In this document: positions 46,876-58,566 of the stretch, one piece after another
Position numbering within the stretch: position 1 is the first letter of the stretch
Layout of the letters: every line of letters begins with the position of its first letter
Assembly: GCF_901709675.1 (NCBI RefSeq)
Contig: NC_051089.1
Span: 1,491,476 to 1,555,475, forward strand
Direction: 5' to 3'
DNA from: Syngnathus acus
Taxonomy: Eukaryota > Chordata > Actinopteri > Syngnathiformes > Syngnathidae
Length of the DNA: 64,000 bases
Program-made: the position numbers and the translations under genes
The notes under the pieces: generated by a model
What the model was told of the DNA's origin: nothing
Seen by the model: the letters and a program-made list of their open reading frames with translations, nothing else
Database searches by the model: none

Positions 46876-47321
46876 TGGCGTGACAAAATGGTTTCCAGCC
46901 ATTTGCCTGAATTTGTCATATATTGGCCAATTGGTCTTTTTCTGCAGAACTTAGGAGAAATCAAATTCATCCAAGAGACATTTTCAACAGTAGAACCTCC
47001 TTTGGTCTTTATTAAATTAGCAGAAAATATTACACAACTCTGTACTGCATTTTCAAACAAAATAAAGGGGAAGTCAACTCACAAAAAAATTCTTTATAAT
47101 TTGTTGTGTGCCACTAAATGACATAACAGCTGCTCAGGTAACAACCAATCACGGCACATGACCAAACTCTGAAAACATGAATTTCATGTTCCAAAACTTC
47201 AATACATTAAATGTTTTTTTTTCTTCTCATCCAATAATCAAAAGACTTGAATCTAAAATACGAAAAGCACCAAATTCTCCCAAAAGATGCCGATGTGAGA
47301 GACTTGCATGCAGCCGCACGA

Positions 47322-49042
47322 TTAGAGCACGAGGATGTCTCCGGTGCAGCGCTCGCAGCAGTTGAACGTGATGTTCTCATAGCGAGTGTACGGGTGAAAC
47401 CTGCCGATGCTCTTCTTGTTGCTCAGAAAGTTTGGCGGGGGCGAGTCACTGAGCGCGGACTCTGTCTTGTTTTCCGCACAGGAAATGGGATCTAAAATCT
47501 TCAGCACCTACAAAACACAAACCAATGAATAAGAAATTGACATTTAAAAACTCGCGGAACAGGATCCGAAACGAGGCACCTTCTCGGCCATCTTCTCCGC
47601 CGGTGTGCTGCACAGCTGCTCTGCTGCTGCGAGGCTTTTCTTGACCGCACCGCTGCGGGCGTTGCCCAACAGGTGAGAGTTGATGGCGTCCGCTAGTTTG
47701 TAATTAGCTGCTGCCATCTCGCCCGTGCTGAGCGGCTGCGCGCTGGGGTAGTACGTCTGTTGCCTGCCCCACTGCAGAGACACCAGGAGCTGCTCCAGAG
47801 ATCTGACGACAATCAAACACATTCAGTTTAGGTGGGCGACAGACACTCATTAATGGACCAGAAAACCCATTTGGATCCATCCTCTGCGAAGATGTCACCT
47901 GTGAGTTAGCAGCATTTCCCTGGAGAACACGTCCCTCTCCGACAACAGGTCCTGAATGGCTCCTTGCGCCTCTCTGGTTTGGCGCTGCAGAGCTGCTCTG
48001 GCATTTGTCAGCTCCTCTGCCATCACTCTGGAGTCACAATGAAATGGTTTCAAAGCATACCAAGATAATTACGTCCTTCGGTGCTCCCCCAGTCTTTAGT
48101 GTGTCCAACTAATCCTTGATTTTACACCACCAATCTTGGCTTTCCCAGTAGCATCTTCATACCTGCTGGCCAGGAACTTGCTCCTCCAGACATCGCACTG
48201 GATACTCATGCGCTCCAGCTGCTCGGCCGTATGCGACAAGCTGCGACCCAAAGCCTCGTTCTCCAGAATCAGCTGGTTCTTCTCGCGTGCCAGACGCTCA
48301 AACTGATATTCCAGGTCATCACCCATGGACGCCACCAGCAGTTTCTTGAGCTCACGGTTCACCTAGTCACACGTGACGAAAGAGTTTAGACTGCTTGCGT
48401 AAAACGGTCAATCTGCTCCACGTGGGTCTTGCCTCGGTCTGCACTCGCAGTTGATTGGAGAGGCCCTCCTTGTCTTGTAGAAGCCTGCGTTCAGAGTTTT
48501 GAAGCTTCTCAAGCTGTCCTCTCCAATCATCCACCGATGGCTGCGGGGAAGAACTTCGCTCTTCCCCCTGTTGTCCCACGTCTACCTTCGCCTCGGTAAG
48601 ACGGCTGCTTCTACTTATGGCAGCACGAGGGACGACAATCCTTATGGCCTCCACCTCCGTGCAGGCCTCCCTCCCCACCTTGCCCAGGTGGAGAACCCCA
48701 AGGGGCTGTGGGGAAACAGGGGGAGGAGGACTGCAAGACTTGGAGCTGTGTTTGGGGTTTGCCACTTTGATCGAGGGAGCAGCAGAGAGACACGAGGGCA
48801 ATGTGTCGATGCTGAGCTCCGGGGTGGAGGGCGTTTTCTCGGTTTCCATGCCATCGCCAGCAACTCTTACCGGGACACGGGCAGAATCTGCAAGAATGAA
48901 GAAATGCAATTGTTTCTGCATCTGTTATTACTGGGTAACGTCTACGTTACATGTATCTGCAGAAATGTTGACATGATTACTTCAATCAAGTAATGAACAA
49001 AATATGATGTGAATGTTACATACCCCTGACAGCAGTCGACAT
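47322..49042 (-). CDS. blzf1: Golgin-45 (basic leucine zipper nuclear factor 1)
   Basis: Encodes a medial-Golgi coiled-coil tether that binds Rab2 and GRASP55. Six coding exons: 49024-49042, 48433-48887, 48163-48362, 47899-48027, 47580-47802, 47322-47507; 1212 nt, 403 aa (human 400). Recognised from LHLGKVGRE, the long coiled coil (RLLQDKEGLSNQLRVQTE, LVASMGDDLEYQFERLAREK, RMSIQCDVWRSKFLASR), ELLVSLQWGR-like LLVSLQWGRQQTY, and the C-terminal IGRFHPYTRYENITFNCC. The last residues, CCERCTGDILVL, keep the two cysteines and the hydrophobic PDZ ligand used to bind GRASP55 in mammals. Intron 2 has a GC donor (GAG|gcaaga). The gene is head-to-head with ercc5 and tail-to-tail with trmt10c, with 446 bp between the coding ends. 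Confidence 0.96.
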
Positions 49043-49765
49043 GGTGGTAGTTTGCTACTGAGCTGATGTCGAGACAAAAAGTCCAGTGTATTCCAGTAAT
49101 TTCTCTGAATAGAAAAAATAAAAAATGGTGCTTCAACACATAGTTGTTATGACAAACACGTGATGACAGCTTCAATAGTCACGTTTAAGTGTAGCAATTG
49201 ACAAGGCAATCACATGAAGATTACAGTTTCACTACGTGGCTGGTTTTGAGGCTCGCGAAGTGAATACTTACTTTGAAGGATAAATACGGGTTCTTCAATA
49301 AATCCTAAGAAGCAGGCCAGTATTTCTATCAACTATATCTGACATGTTTATTTAGGGAAACATACCACTTAACAATGGTCCTCCGGATTACAGTATTCCA
49401 TTGTTACCGGATGTCGTTGGCATATTAGTGTTGCAATAGATACCCTGAGCTAAGTCTGTCAGGCTAGATGTAGTCATTCCCAAAATATTACACACTCTAT
49501 TTTGAATCATAAACGACTAAAAAATTCTTACAAATAAAATATATCCACCTATATAACTACAATTATTCTAATTTGATAAAGAAAACATTTGTTCATCTTA
49601 AGAATGGCCTGACAGATCAAACCGGGGTCTCAAAATAAATCCGGAACGTTTGCGTCCTTCACTGGTTGCTCGACGAACAGAATTGTTGTTACCAAGATGA
49701 GGTAAACACTAGTTTGTGCACCTAGTGTGTAATTATAACTTTATTATGTTGTTTTAAATTGAGCC
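49043..49765. promoter_or_regulatory. Shared blzf1/ercc5 promoter region
   Basis: The 723-bp interval between the divergent start codons of blzf1 (-) and ercc5 (+) holds no other gene. It probably contains the 5' UTRs and promoters of both. No clear TATA box or CpG island was seen; the bidirectional role is inferred from layout. Confidence 0.5.
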
Positions 49766-52700
49766 ATGGGAGTGCACGGACTTTGGAGGCTCCTGGAGAG
49801 CACGGGGAAACCCATAAATCCAGAAACTCTGGAGGGTAAAATTCTTGCTGTTGGTATCCAAATTTAAGAGATGAAATCAATTGTTTTCCATGTCATCACT
49901 TAACCCTCCCTCTCTTCCCCATCTGTGTTGTCGTTATTAAGTCTATTGTGTGAAACATGCACCTTAACCTGGCACCAACAGATATCAGTATTTGGCTCAA
50001 TCAAGCCGTGAAGGGGGTGCGAGACCGTGAAGGCAACAATGTCCAGAACGCCCATCTTCTCACTCTCTTCCACCGCATCTGCAAGCTGCTATATTTCCGC
50101 ATCAGGCCAGTGTTTGTCTTTGATGGAGATGCTCCACTGCTGAAGAAACAAACTCTGGTCGGTCCGCATTTCGGATTATCGACGTTATTGCACACTTTTT
50201 ATATTTTTCCTTGGTGGATTTTCTCCTCAGGTCTTGAGACGGCAGAGGAAGGAAGAGTTGCGCCAAGAGTCCCAAAAGACTAATGAGAAACTCCTCAGGA
50301 CATTCCTGAAGCGGCAAGCTATCAAAGCAGTGCTTGGAGGTGACAGGTAAGCATCATGGTCTTTTTTTTATCAATTTGGTCAAGACCAAACAGCAACATT
50401 TATTTCTTGTATCGCTTCAGTAAGGATCCGCTACCGAGCCTATCCAGTGTGAAGAGAAATGAGGTGGATGACATGTACGTTCTACCAGCCCTGCCGCAGG
50501 CAGATGAGGACAAAAAAAGCAGGTCAGGAACCCTAAAGGCTGTTCTGAAATTAAATTTAAATAATTTCCCTGTGCTAATATAATCCACAGGTAATATGCT
50601 AATACACAGTTCAGCACCTGTGTATTCACAAATTTATAAATATATATATTTCATGCCCAATTTTCCTTGTTACAGTTCAGAGGAGGAGGAAGAGAAAGAG
50701 TCTGAGGATGAGGTTGATGATATTCATCAGGTGAAAAAAGTCACATTTATGTACATGTGTACATCATACATTCACAAATATTCTTATCCATAAAATCATG
50801 TTGATTTGAGTTGTATCTACTGTATTCGCCAGGGGGAGGAATTTTACGACGACTCCAACTCTGTGGACATCAACTCTGAGCAGTTTGCCTGCCTCCCACT
50901 TGAAATGAAACATGAGCTCCTCAAAGACATGAAAGAGTTTTCAAAAAGGCGCCGGACCCTGTACCACAAACCCCCCGAGGTACTTCGATCGTCCCCTTCG
51001 TGTCTACCTAAACGCACGCACGCCTCCTAACTTGTTAATCCACTCCTAGCTCTCCACAGATTTTTCCCAGTATCAGTTATCCGGCTTGCTGCACAGGAAC
51101 AAGCTGAATCAACGTCTGGAGGGAGTTGAAAAAGAAATGAACGAGCGCAGTGCCGGCAACGCGCCGCAGCTTTCTGGGCAGGACCGGCAGAGCCATGACG
51201 TGGAGTCGCGTCGCCTTGTTTCAGAAGATAACTCTCACTACATCCTCATTAAAGGCGAGGGCATCAGTCGTTCAAGAGCAGTTGAGAAAATACTAAAAAT
51301 ATCGATTGTGATATATAAAGTGTGCTTTGTTTTTTGCTCTACAGGCTCAAGCCAAAGTAAAACTCCCTCAGCGAGCCAGCCGGTTTCCGCACCCTGGAGC
51401 GGGAACGCCCTAGCGGGCTTTATAAAGAGAGCGGTGGACAAACCGGAGCCCCTGTGGCGACCAATCTCCGAGGATGAAGAGAAAAGGCAAGTTCCACGTC
51501 CAGACGATTGTCAGGCATCTGCGTCCAAACTCCATTCGCCGCCTTCACCTCGTACATTGAAGGCCATCCAGGCCGCCATGAGCGACAGCTCGGATGTGGA
51601 GAAGCAGGAAGAGAGCGACGGTAAGGTCTCTCCACGAACTCTGATCGCCATCCAACGAGCTCTAGAGGAGGACGAGAAGGAAGATGGAGCGAAGCATCAG
51701 ACGCCGAGCGTCAGCTCTGTCGCAAAGTTGCAAATAGACATCAGTAGTTCAGAGGAGGAGACAGAACCTATCGGAGACGCCAAAGAAAAAACGGATTTTA
51801 AGCGCGTCGCCGATCATTTGTTCAATAGTGGTTCCGATTCTATGGATGAGGTCATCGGACAGAGGTATGAAGCGTTTCACACTTCAGCTGCGACTCAGAA
51901 ACTGAAGGAAGGATCCGACAAGCGAAACCTGAGGGAGGAGGCCAGCGAGGTCAACAAGGATGAGGAAATATTTAAAGATGAATCGCCTGCCGCCATGACG
52001 CTCAGTAGAAAGGCCGACGAGACGGGTGACTCGGAGCAAGGCTCGATTTTTGAGAAGGAACAGCGTGTCCGTCCTGAGGCGGCCGAGCAGCTCCTCGCAA
52101 AACGACTCGGGGACTCTCCGAGTCACCTTGAGCCGCCTGAGCGGATCAATAATGAATCGCCCACTCTACAAATGAGCCTTAACGCTGAGATCATCGACGA
52201 TAGCGAATCAGACGGTAAAAGTCAAAGCGGATCAATTCATTAATGATGAAGAACAGTTCAATTAAAAAAATTAACTATTTTCATCCAGAGAGCTTCGTTG
52301 AAATATCGGAGGAGGACGCAGAGGAGATCTATAAAGAGGAGACCACGCAAGCAGAAAGTCAGTCGGCCGCCGTTCCAGACGAGTCTTTGAAGGTCAACGA
52401 CGAGCCAGACACGAAAACGCAAACTGACGAGGAGGAAGAGTCGGACGAGGGAAAAGAGGACATTTCCCCTTCCAGCCCTGCAGTTAATGAGTGGGAAGAT
52501 TTGAATGTGGTAAGCATGCGCCGTGTCTCTCCTCATTGATCAACCAACTCACGGCGTCGGCGTTGCGCTGCAGGATGAGCTGCAGTCTCTGGAGACTTCT
52601 CTGCTGGTGGAGCAGAGCAACCTGAAAGAGCAGAAACAGCAGCAGGAGAGGATGGCCAATACCGTCACAGGTCAGATGTACCTGGAGAGCCAAGTGAGTC

Positions 52701-54503
52701 AAATGCAGATTCGAATCAAAAATAGTTTTTTTTTTTTTTCCAATATCTTGCTCTCGCGGCTCCAGGAGCTCCTACGTCTGTTCGGCATTCCCTTCCTGGT
52801 GGCTCCGATGGAGGCGGAGGCGCAGTGCGCCGCCCTCGACCGGGCCGACCAAACCAACGGGACCATAACCGACGACTCGGACGTTTGGCTGTTTGGGGGG
52901 CGACATGTTTACAAGAACTTCTTCAGCCAGAATAAATATGTGGAGCACTACCAGTACAGTGACCTGCAGAACCAACTGGGTCAGTGGCCTCCATCTAATG
53001 TGATACTTTACTTACGGCGGTTTGCAAATGTCCGCCGTATTATTTTAAGACGTACCATATTTGAAATTCTCTTTTTGCCACCGTAAGCCGCGTTGCTCTC
53101 ACATCGGAACAAATCAAAACGGTGTCGACAGGGGAAATGAGAACGCATCCAAGCGCTAAGCCGATATCTTTACATGTGGCATATCACAAACAGGTGTTAA
53201 TGTCGTTGGCCCGATCGCTGATGTCATGTGTACACACACGCGCAGCATGACTTCTCCGTCCTCCAACTCAGGTCTGGACAGAACCAAACTGATCAACCTG
53301 GCTTACCTGCTCGGAAGCGATTACACCGAGGGCGTGCCCGGGATCGGTTACGTGACCGGCATGGAGCTCCTGAACGAATTCCCTGGACCTGGCTTGGAGC
53401 CACTAACGCAGTTCTGGTGTGTTGATTGTGTCAGAAAACTGTCACCATCTCCGGACGTTGCTTTTGAAGATCTTTCCCCTTCATGCCATTGAAATTTTGC
53501 AGGACGTGGTGGTCGGAGGCGCAAGAGAAAAAACGTTTGACGGCCGATCCCCGGGACACAAAAGTGAAAAAAAAGCTGAGAGGGCTGAAACTTCAGACCG
53601 GTTTCCCGAACCCCGCCGTGGCTCAGGCTTACCTGCAGCCCGCCGTGGACGAGTCGGACAGCTCGTTCAGCTGGGGACGCCCTCAACTGGACATGATCAA
53701 AGAATATCCTTCCACTATCGGTGCCGTCGATGCGTTTTAAGTGTCACGTGAGTTTTCCCTGACCCGCTCGTTACTTTCTGTCAGAGTCGTTTCGGATGGG
53801 CCGGTCGAAAAACGGCGGAAACTCTTCAGCCTGTCATCAAGCAACTCAACACACAGCAGGTACTTGGCCAAAATATTTGGACGACGCTAAGAATGTCCAC
53901 CTGGATCACATGAATAGTTCAAGTTCATTGGATCGGGTGTTCAAGTGCTGATGCAAGAACTTCATCTTTCGAGCCTCACAGCATTTCCCCACGGTTTCGT
54001 TCTAGACTCAGTTACGGATCGACACGTTCTTCCGCATGGAGCAACAGGAAAAGCAGGCGGTCCGAAGTCAGCGTCTCCGCCGCGCCATCACCTGCATGAA
54101 AAGGAAGGAGAACGGAAACGACGACGCGGAGTCTGACGAGGAAATCGTCACGCCGCCTAAATCGAAGAAAGGGAAGACGATAGAAGAGGGCCGGAAGAAA
54201 GCTGAAAATAGCAACAGGAGAGAATGGAACGAATCGGTGGGAGGGGGCGGCTTTTTGGGTTCTGAGGAAATTGCACAAACTCTGACAACATCTTTGAACG
54301 GAGTGAGTAGCGCTAGCCAGGAGGAACGTTTGCCAAAAGCTTCCAAGACTGGACCAAAGCAGAGCAGCAGCAGCTCTGGCGAAGACAGCGAAGATAATTC
54401 TGCTAAAGTCGCCATGGTTACGGCTCAATCTGTGTTCAAGGGGAGCACGAGAGCTCGCGGTCATAAAAGCAGGAGAGCAAGAGGACGAGGAAAGAAAAAC
54501 TGA
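49766..54503 (+). CDS. ercc5: XPG endonuclease (ERCC excision repair 5)
   Basis: Encodes the structure-specific FEN1-family nuclease that makes the 3' incision in nucleotide excision repair. Fifteen coding exons, as in human: 49766-49853, 49982-50157, 50231-50346, 50421-50522, 50676-50730, 50833-50979, 51050-51254, 51345-52214, 52289-52509, 52574-52693, 52766-52979, 53272-53416, 53503-53703, 53775-53859, 54006-54503; 3243 nt, 1080 aa (human 1186). The N domain starts [11 protein letters not shown] and has [13 protein letters not shown] long acidic spacer with repeated SPRTL motifs follows. The I domain (from about residue 701) has MEAEAQCA with catalytic Glu716/Glu718 and [10 protein letters not shown] with Asp736-739; then [19 protein letters not shown]-binding QLRIDTFF box lies near residue 917, and the C-terminus is basic. 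Intron 13 is an AT-AC intron; intron 7 has a probable GC donor. A poly(A) signal is at 54570-54575. Confidence 0.97.
53704..53774 (+). other. ercc5: U12-type AT-AC intron of ercc5 (intron 13)
   Basis: No GT donor here restores the reading frame. Splicing the 71-nt segment that begins ATATCCTT and ends with AC at 53773-53774 does, giving [10 protein letters not shown] across the junction where human has REFCQRYFGW. ATATCCTT is the minor-spliceosome AT-AC donor. A U12 branch-site match, TTCCCTGAC, is at 53755-53763, with its branch A 12 nt before the 3' end, within the normal range. The AG further downstream at 53782 is not the acceptor, because using it would lose DFCQ. Confidence 0.93.
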
Positions 54504-55107
54504 AATGAATTATTAGCAATGTATTTTAAAACTTCGAATGCAATCATTGGATTTTTTTCTATTAAACTGAATAAAATGAATTTCCCTATAACCATTGTGA
54601 AGGCTCTTTTTATATGTGATTTCTTTATTTGAAATCATCCGTTACATTTAAACACACATCAAGAAACAAGAGTTGAGACAACAATTTACTACTTTTTGAC
54701 CTCCGACCTCTGTGAACTCAAAATTGCCTCACAGAACAACCACGTGCGTGTGTGGTCCAGCTTTTTCATAGACAAAACTATTTATTTATAAACCCATAGA
54801 GAGAGTTTCATATTGTCTTTATTTTAAACCAGAAAGGTGTCCCTTTTCACCGCAGCTCAGTTGTCGAAGCTGCCAGCTGTTTCCGCCACTCAGCGCCTTA
54901 CCCGCTCGGAGAACTGCAAATGCGCAGGGGAAGCCAGTTGGGATCTTGGGAAATACTGGATTTGGTTCTATGGGAGGCTGTGTAACCTAAAACTGGATGA
55001 CATCTCCCCGCCAGACGAGAGATTTGTTGCCAGATCGATCTAATCCTAAAGGACTTTAGCGTGACCAGAAACCAAATACGGCACTGATCTTATTTTCTCG
55101 TTTGACC
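54504..55107. other. Intergenic DNA between ercc5 and mettl21e
   Basis: Holds the ercc5 3' UTR up to the poly(A) signal at 54570-54575 and probably the mettl21e promoter and 5' UTR. No other gene seen. Confidence 0.6.
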
Positions 55108-58100
55108 ATGGAGTCTCGGGAGTGTGACGAGAGGTCCGAGTCTGGTGAGGAACACGTTTTGTCATTTCAGCAAATTTCTCAGGCTACCCCGTATTCTATA
55201 TTTTGGCACCAGTGTTGATCAAGAAGCTCTCCTGAACTTCACTTCTCATACACGTCACACAGTTTAAAAGATTTTTTGTAATTGTGTGGTTACGTGAACG
55301 CAATTGTTTGATATGTTGATTTTCATGCATGCACACAAAGAAAGTCAAGGAAAAATTGTTGCTGTGTTGTTGATCGTAAGCCCAAACGGCTGTTATGTAA
55401 CTCAAGTTGCACAGCAGACTCAAATTGTTTGGAGAAACGAAACCAAGATGAAAAGAAGGACTGCATGTAAATTATAGCAATGAATCATCAGTGATTAAAC
55501 TGTAGGTGTGCTGTACCTTTGAATGATTTATAGTGGTTTTGAAAATAAAATGCGTAAAAATAGGACATGCCCGGAATAGTGTTTTGGTGATGGTGTTTGT
55601 TGCAGTTTGGTTGGACAGTGGACACTTGGCGGCTTTTATGGATTTTCAGCTGTGCAAATGGTTCATTTGAATTCTCCGTCTCCACGAGGCATGCTCCTTG
55701 ATATTTTAAGTTTAATGTTTTATACAGGGGTCACCAAGTCCGGTCCTCAAGGGCACCAATCCAGCCCGTTTTTAGATGAAAATGATCAGATCATCAGGAT
55801 CGTTATCAGGCTTAATCCCTGGTCTAGTAATTGTCACGTAGGGGTGAAAAGTTCCAACTACATAAGCATAATCACAATATTAAATTGAGTATTTAAAAAA
55901 ATACAATTGTAGATTTTATTTATTTTATTCATTGTAGTTATTTTATTTATTTATTGCATTGTACTTATTTTATTTATTTATTTTTTATTTTTTATTTATT
56001 TATTCAATGGCTGAGGTCAATCAAAGTTCCAGAAATTTTAAATTCAACAAGGACAGGTATGAAGGCTTTATTTAAAAAAAAAAAAAAGATTGTCAATCTA
56101 TGCGCTCAAGCATCTGATGACACCAGTCAATAATTATTATTTTTTTTGCCATTAGAGCTGCAAGTAGAATATAATTACATCATGTTTTTGTCAATGCATT
56201 TCTCTATTCCATTTATTTTGTCCACCTGTTCTCATGAACCCGGTCTCGTGTTAGCCAATCAGCTCCCTCCATTCAAGGTGTGCCTCGTCGACTCGTCAGT
56301 TTGTTGGTATTTAGTTCCCTGCTTCCCTTCCCTTCTTCTTTGTCCTTGTCACATCTCGATGCTGTTAGTCTTGTTTTGTGGTGCATTGAATGCCAATTTC
56401 TTTTTTTCTTTTTTTTCCAAGCATACTACCCAGACTCGTACAACACATAAACAGTACCTTCATTTTGTGCATTAGATCAACCAGCACATGATATCACGCT
56501 GCTCCTAGTTGTCATCGATACCTCACCATCAAATCAACCTGAGGATCTATTTCCATCAAAGGTCTCACAAATGTTTCTTTTGTTGCCCTTCGCTTCAACT
56601 TGGCTGATTTCCTGGTGTTTGTCATAAAACACTTGTGACCGAGTGACCGTTCCTTCCTCTTATGTTCTTGAGGACAGCACAGTTTGGTTTGGACTGCCAG
56701 CTCCTACGTGCTTAGAATGTTGTAGAAGAAATTGTTTGTGCCACCTGTCCCAAAATGTGTACCTGCCCCTGCTCCCAGAGCAGCTGACCCAAGTATGAAT
56801 GACTCATTACAGCAGGATATTAATGATGGCGGTAACTTGTGCAATAAACACTTCATGGGCAAATTTGGCCTTCGGGACATCATGGAGTCAAAATTCTGGG
56901 AAGACCGATGGCCATTTTTATATTGCATGTCAATTGAATTTTCTGCCCAAATTGGTATGTGCCATTTTGGATCTTTAAGACAGCGCCTCATTCAAAAGAA
57001 AACCGAATTAAAAAAAAGATCGTTTCCAGATTCTTCTCCTTTATCCTGAGATTATTTGGAATTGTCTGGATGACCCAATCAACTCTCAGTGTCAGTGAGT
57101 GGAGGTATGCAATCGCTTGTGTTGTGTTGACATCTAAATTGCACGCTAACAGCTGCCTGTGGTGAAGTTTCAGTCTCGGTGCCTGAGATTGACAGACTTG
57201 ACATGTTCTCCATAACATCCAAGTCAGGCCTTCAGCGTTTATCATAGTAATGGCCGTTCCCAATCTAAACCCACTCAGAATAACCTCGCCTTGGATAGTA
57301 AGTGGTTCGAGGAACTCACGAGAGGTGGTCCACCCTGGAAAGACACCATGTTTGCTGAAATCTTGCAGACCTGGAGCATAACTTCACCTGCACTTTATTG
57401 TCCCTAAAAGCAGACCCGGCCGTTGGTGAAGAACTCGCCAAGGCCATTTTAGCCCGCCAGTTCCACCCTTCTGTCATCGGTCCAGAGATGTGGGAGGGTT
57501 ACATCTTCTCTGACCAGCAGATCCGTATTAAAGAATCCACAGACCTCTACGGAGCTGTACTCTGGCCCTCGGTATGTGTGCGGACAAAGAGCACGTCTCA
57601 AAAGCCATCGTGATGATGATTTGCTGACTGTTGAACATCTAGGCAATGGTGTTGTGTCACTTCCTGGAGACCAACCGTGACGAGTACAACCTGCTGGACA
57701 AGAACGTGATAGAACTTGGTGCGGGAACTGGTCTGGTCTCCATCGTTTCTTGTCTTTTAGGTAAAACAATAGCTAAAATATCGATTGATGTCCACGTTTA
57801 TTAAATTTGCCGTTTTGAGGTTTCTAAAATGCTTTTGCGTTACCTGCTAAGGTGCTAAGGTCACTTGCACAGACCTCCCTGATGTGCTCGGGAATCTCCA
57901 GTACAACGTCACGTGCAACACAAGAGGACGGTGCAAATACACCCCTCTGGTATTTTAATCTTGTTTTGACTTTTTGTTCTTCAGTTAGTTGGCTAGTTTA
58001 TGTATTTGCATATATATATTAAATGTGTTTTTATTGCAATTTAATTTAATTTTGACTTTTTTGTTCAGTTAGTTGGCTAATTTATGTATTTGCATATATA

Positions 58101-58566
58101 TTAGTTGTTTTTTTAATTACCGTATTTTTCTGACTATAAGACGCAAATGAGTCAAACTATTCAATTCGCCATTCATACAAAAGGCGCGGGTTTTTTTTTT
58201 TCCCCCTCTATGAAAATGTTCTTTGCTTCTGATTGTCAGGTCACAGAGCTGGTCTGGGGCCCAGAGGTGGAGCAGAAGTTCCCCCAAAGCACACAGCATT
58301 TCGACTACATCCTGGCTGCAGACGTGGTGTACGCGCACCCCTACCTGGACCAGCTGTTGGACACGTTCAGCTACCTGTGTCAGCTCGACACGCAAATCCT
58401 GTGGGCCATGCGTTTCCGCCTGGACCCCGAGAACGGCTTTGTGGAGCGTTTTCGCCAGCGCTTCCACCTGGAGGAGCTGTACGACCTCCCCAGTCTTAGC
58501 ATCAAACTGTACCGGGCTTGGAGGAGGGACAAGAGGACCAAAGCTCAAGAAGCAGCTCCTGTCTAA
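55108..58566 (+). CDS. mettl21e: METTL21E-like protein-lysine methyltransferase
   Basis: Encodes a class I S-adenosylmethionine-dependent methyltransferase of the METTL21 (family 16) lysine methyltransferases; METTL21E is muscle-restricted in rodents. Coding exons: 55108-55144, 57411-57571, 57643-57760, 57852-57949, 58240-58566; 741 nt, 246 aa. Features: [16 protein letters not shown] and [20 protein letters not shown] near the N-terminus; SAM motif [13 protein letters not shown] (around residue 90); [13 protein letters not shown]; the family D-x-x-Y motif in [40 protein letters not shown] and AMRFRL features favour METTL21E over METTL21C. The tiny first exon is followed by a 2.3-kb intron. 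The gene is tandem with mettl21c, about 2.4 kb downstream. A poly(A) signal is at 58893-58898. Confidence 0.92.
55145..57410 (+). other. mettl21e: mettl21e intron 1 (about 2.3 kb)
   Basis: No recognised exon. Contains ATTT-rich low-complexity sequence (55890-56010), a dispersed-repeat fragment beginning GGGGTCACCAAGTCCGGTCC (near 55728), and the second copy of the repeat seen at 39.2 kb (56220-56400). The open frame at 56732-57049 resembles no family I know. Confidence 0.65.
58120..58180. mobile_element. Fragment of the CCGTATTTT transposon family in mettl21e intron 4
   Basis: CCGTATTTTTCTGACTATAA preceded by TA matches the terminal repeat of the elements at 4.2 and 12 kb. Only one end is recognisable. 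It lies in the intron that is absent from the paralogue mettl21c. Confidence 0.65.

Noticed and set aside
53704-53740. ercc5 exon 13 running on to the TAA at 53738, or using a GT donor at about 53720 or 53741
   Set aside because: These lose the conserved FCQ.RFGW segment or break the frame; the AT-AC splice restores it exactly.
56732-57049. 105-codon plus-strand frame inside mettl21e intron 1
   Set aside because: It resembles no family I know and has no matching splice sites in phase with mettl21e; kept only as a note.
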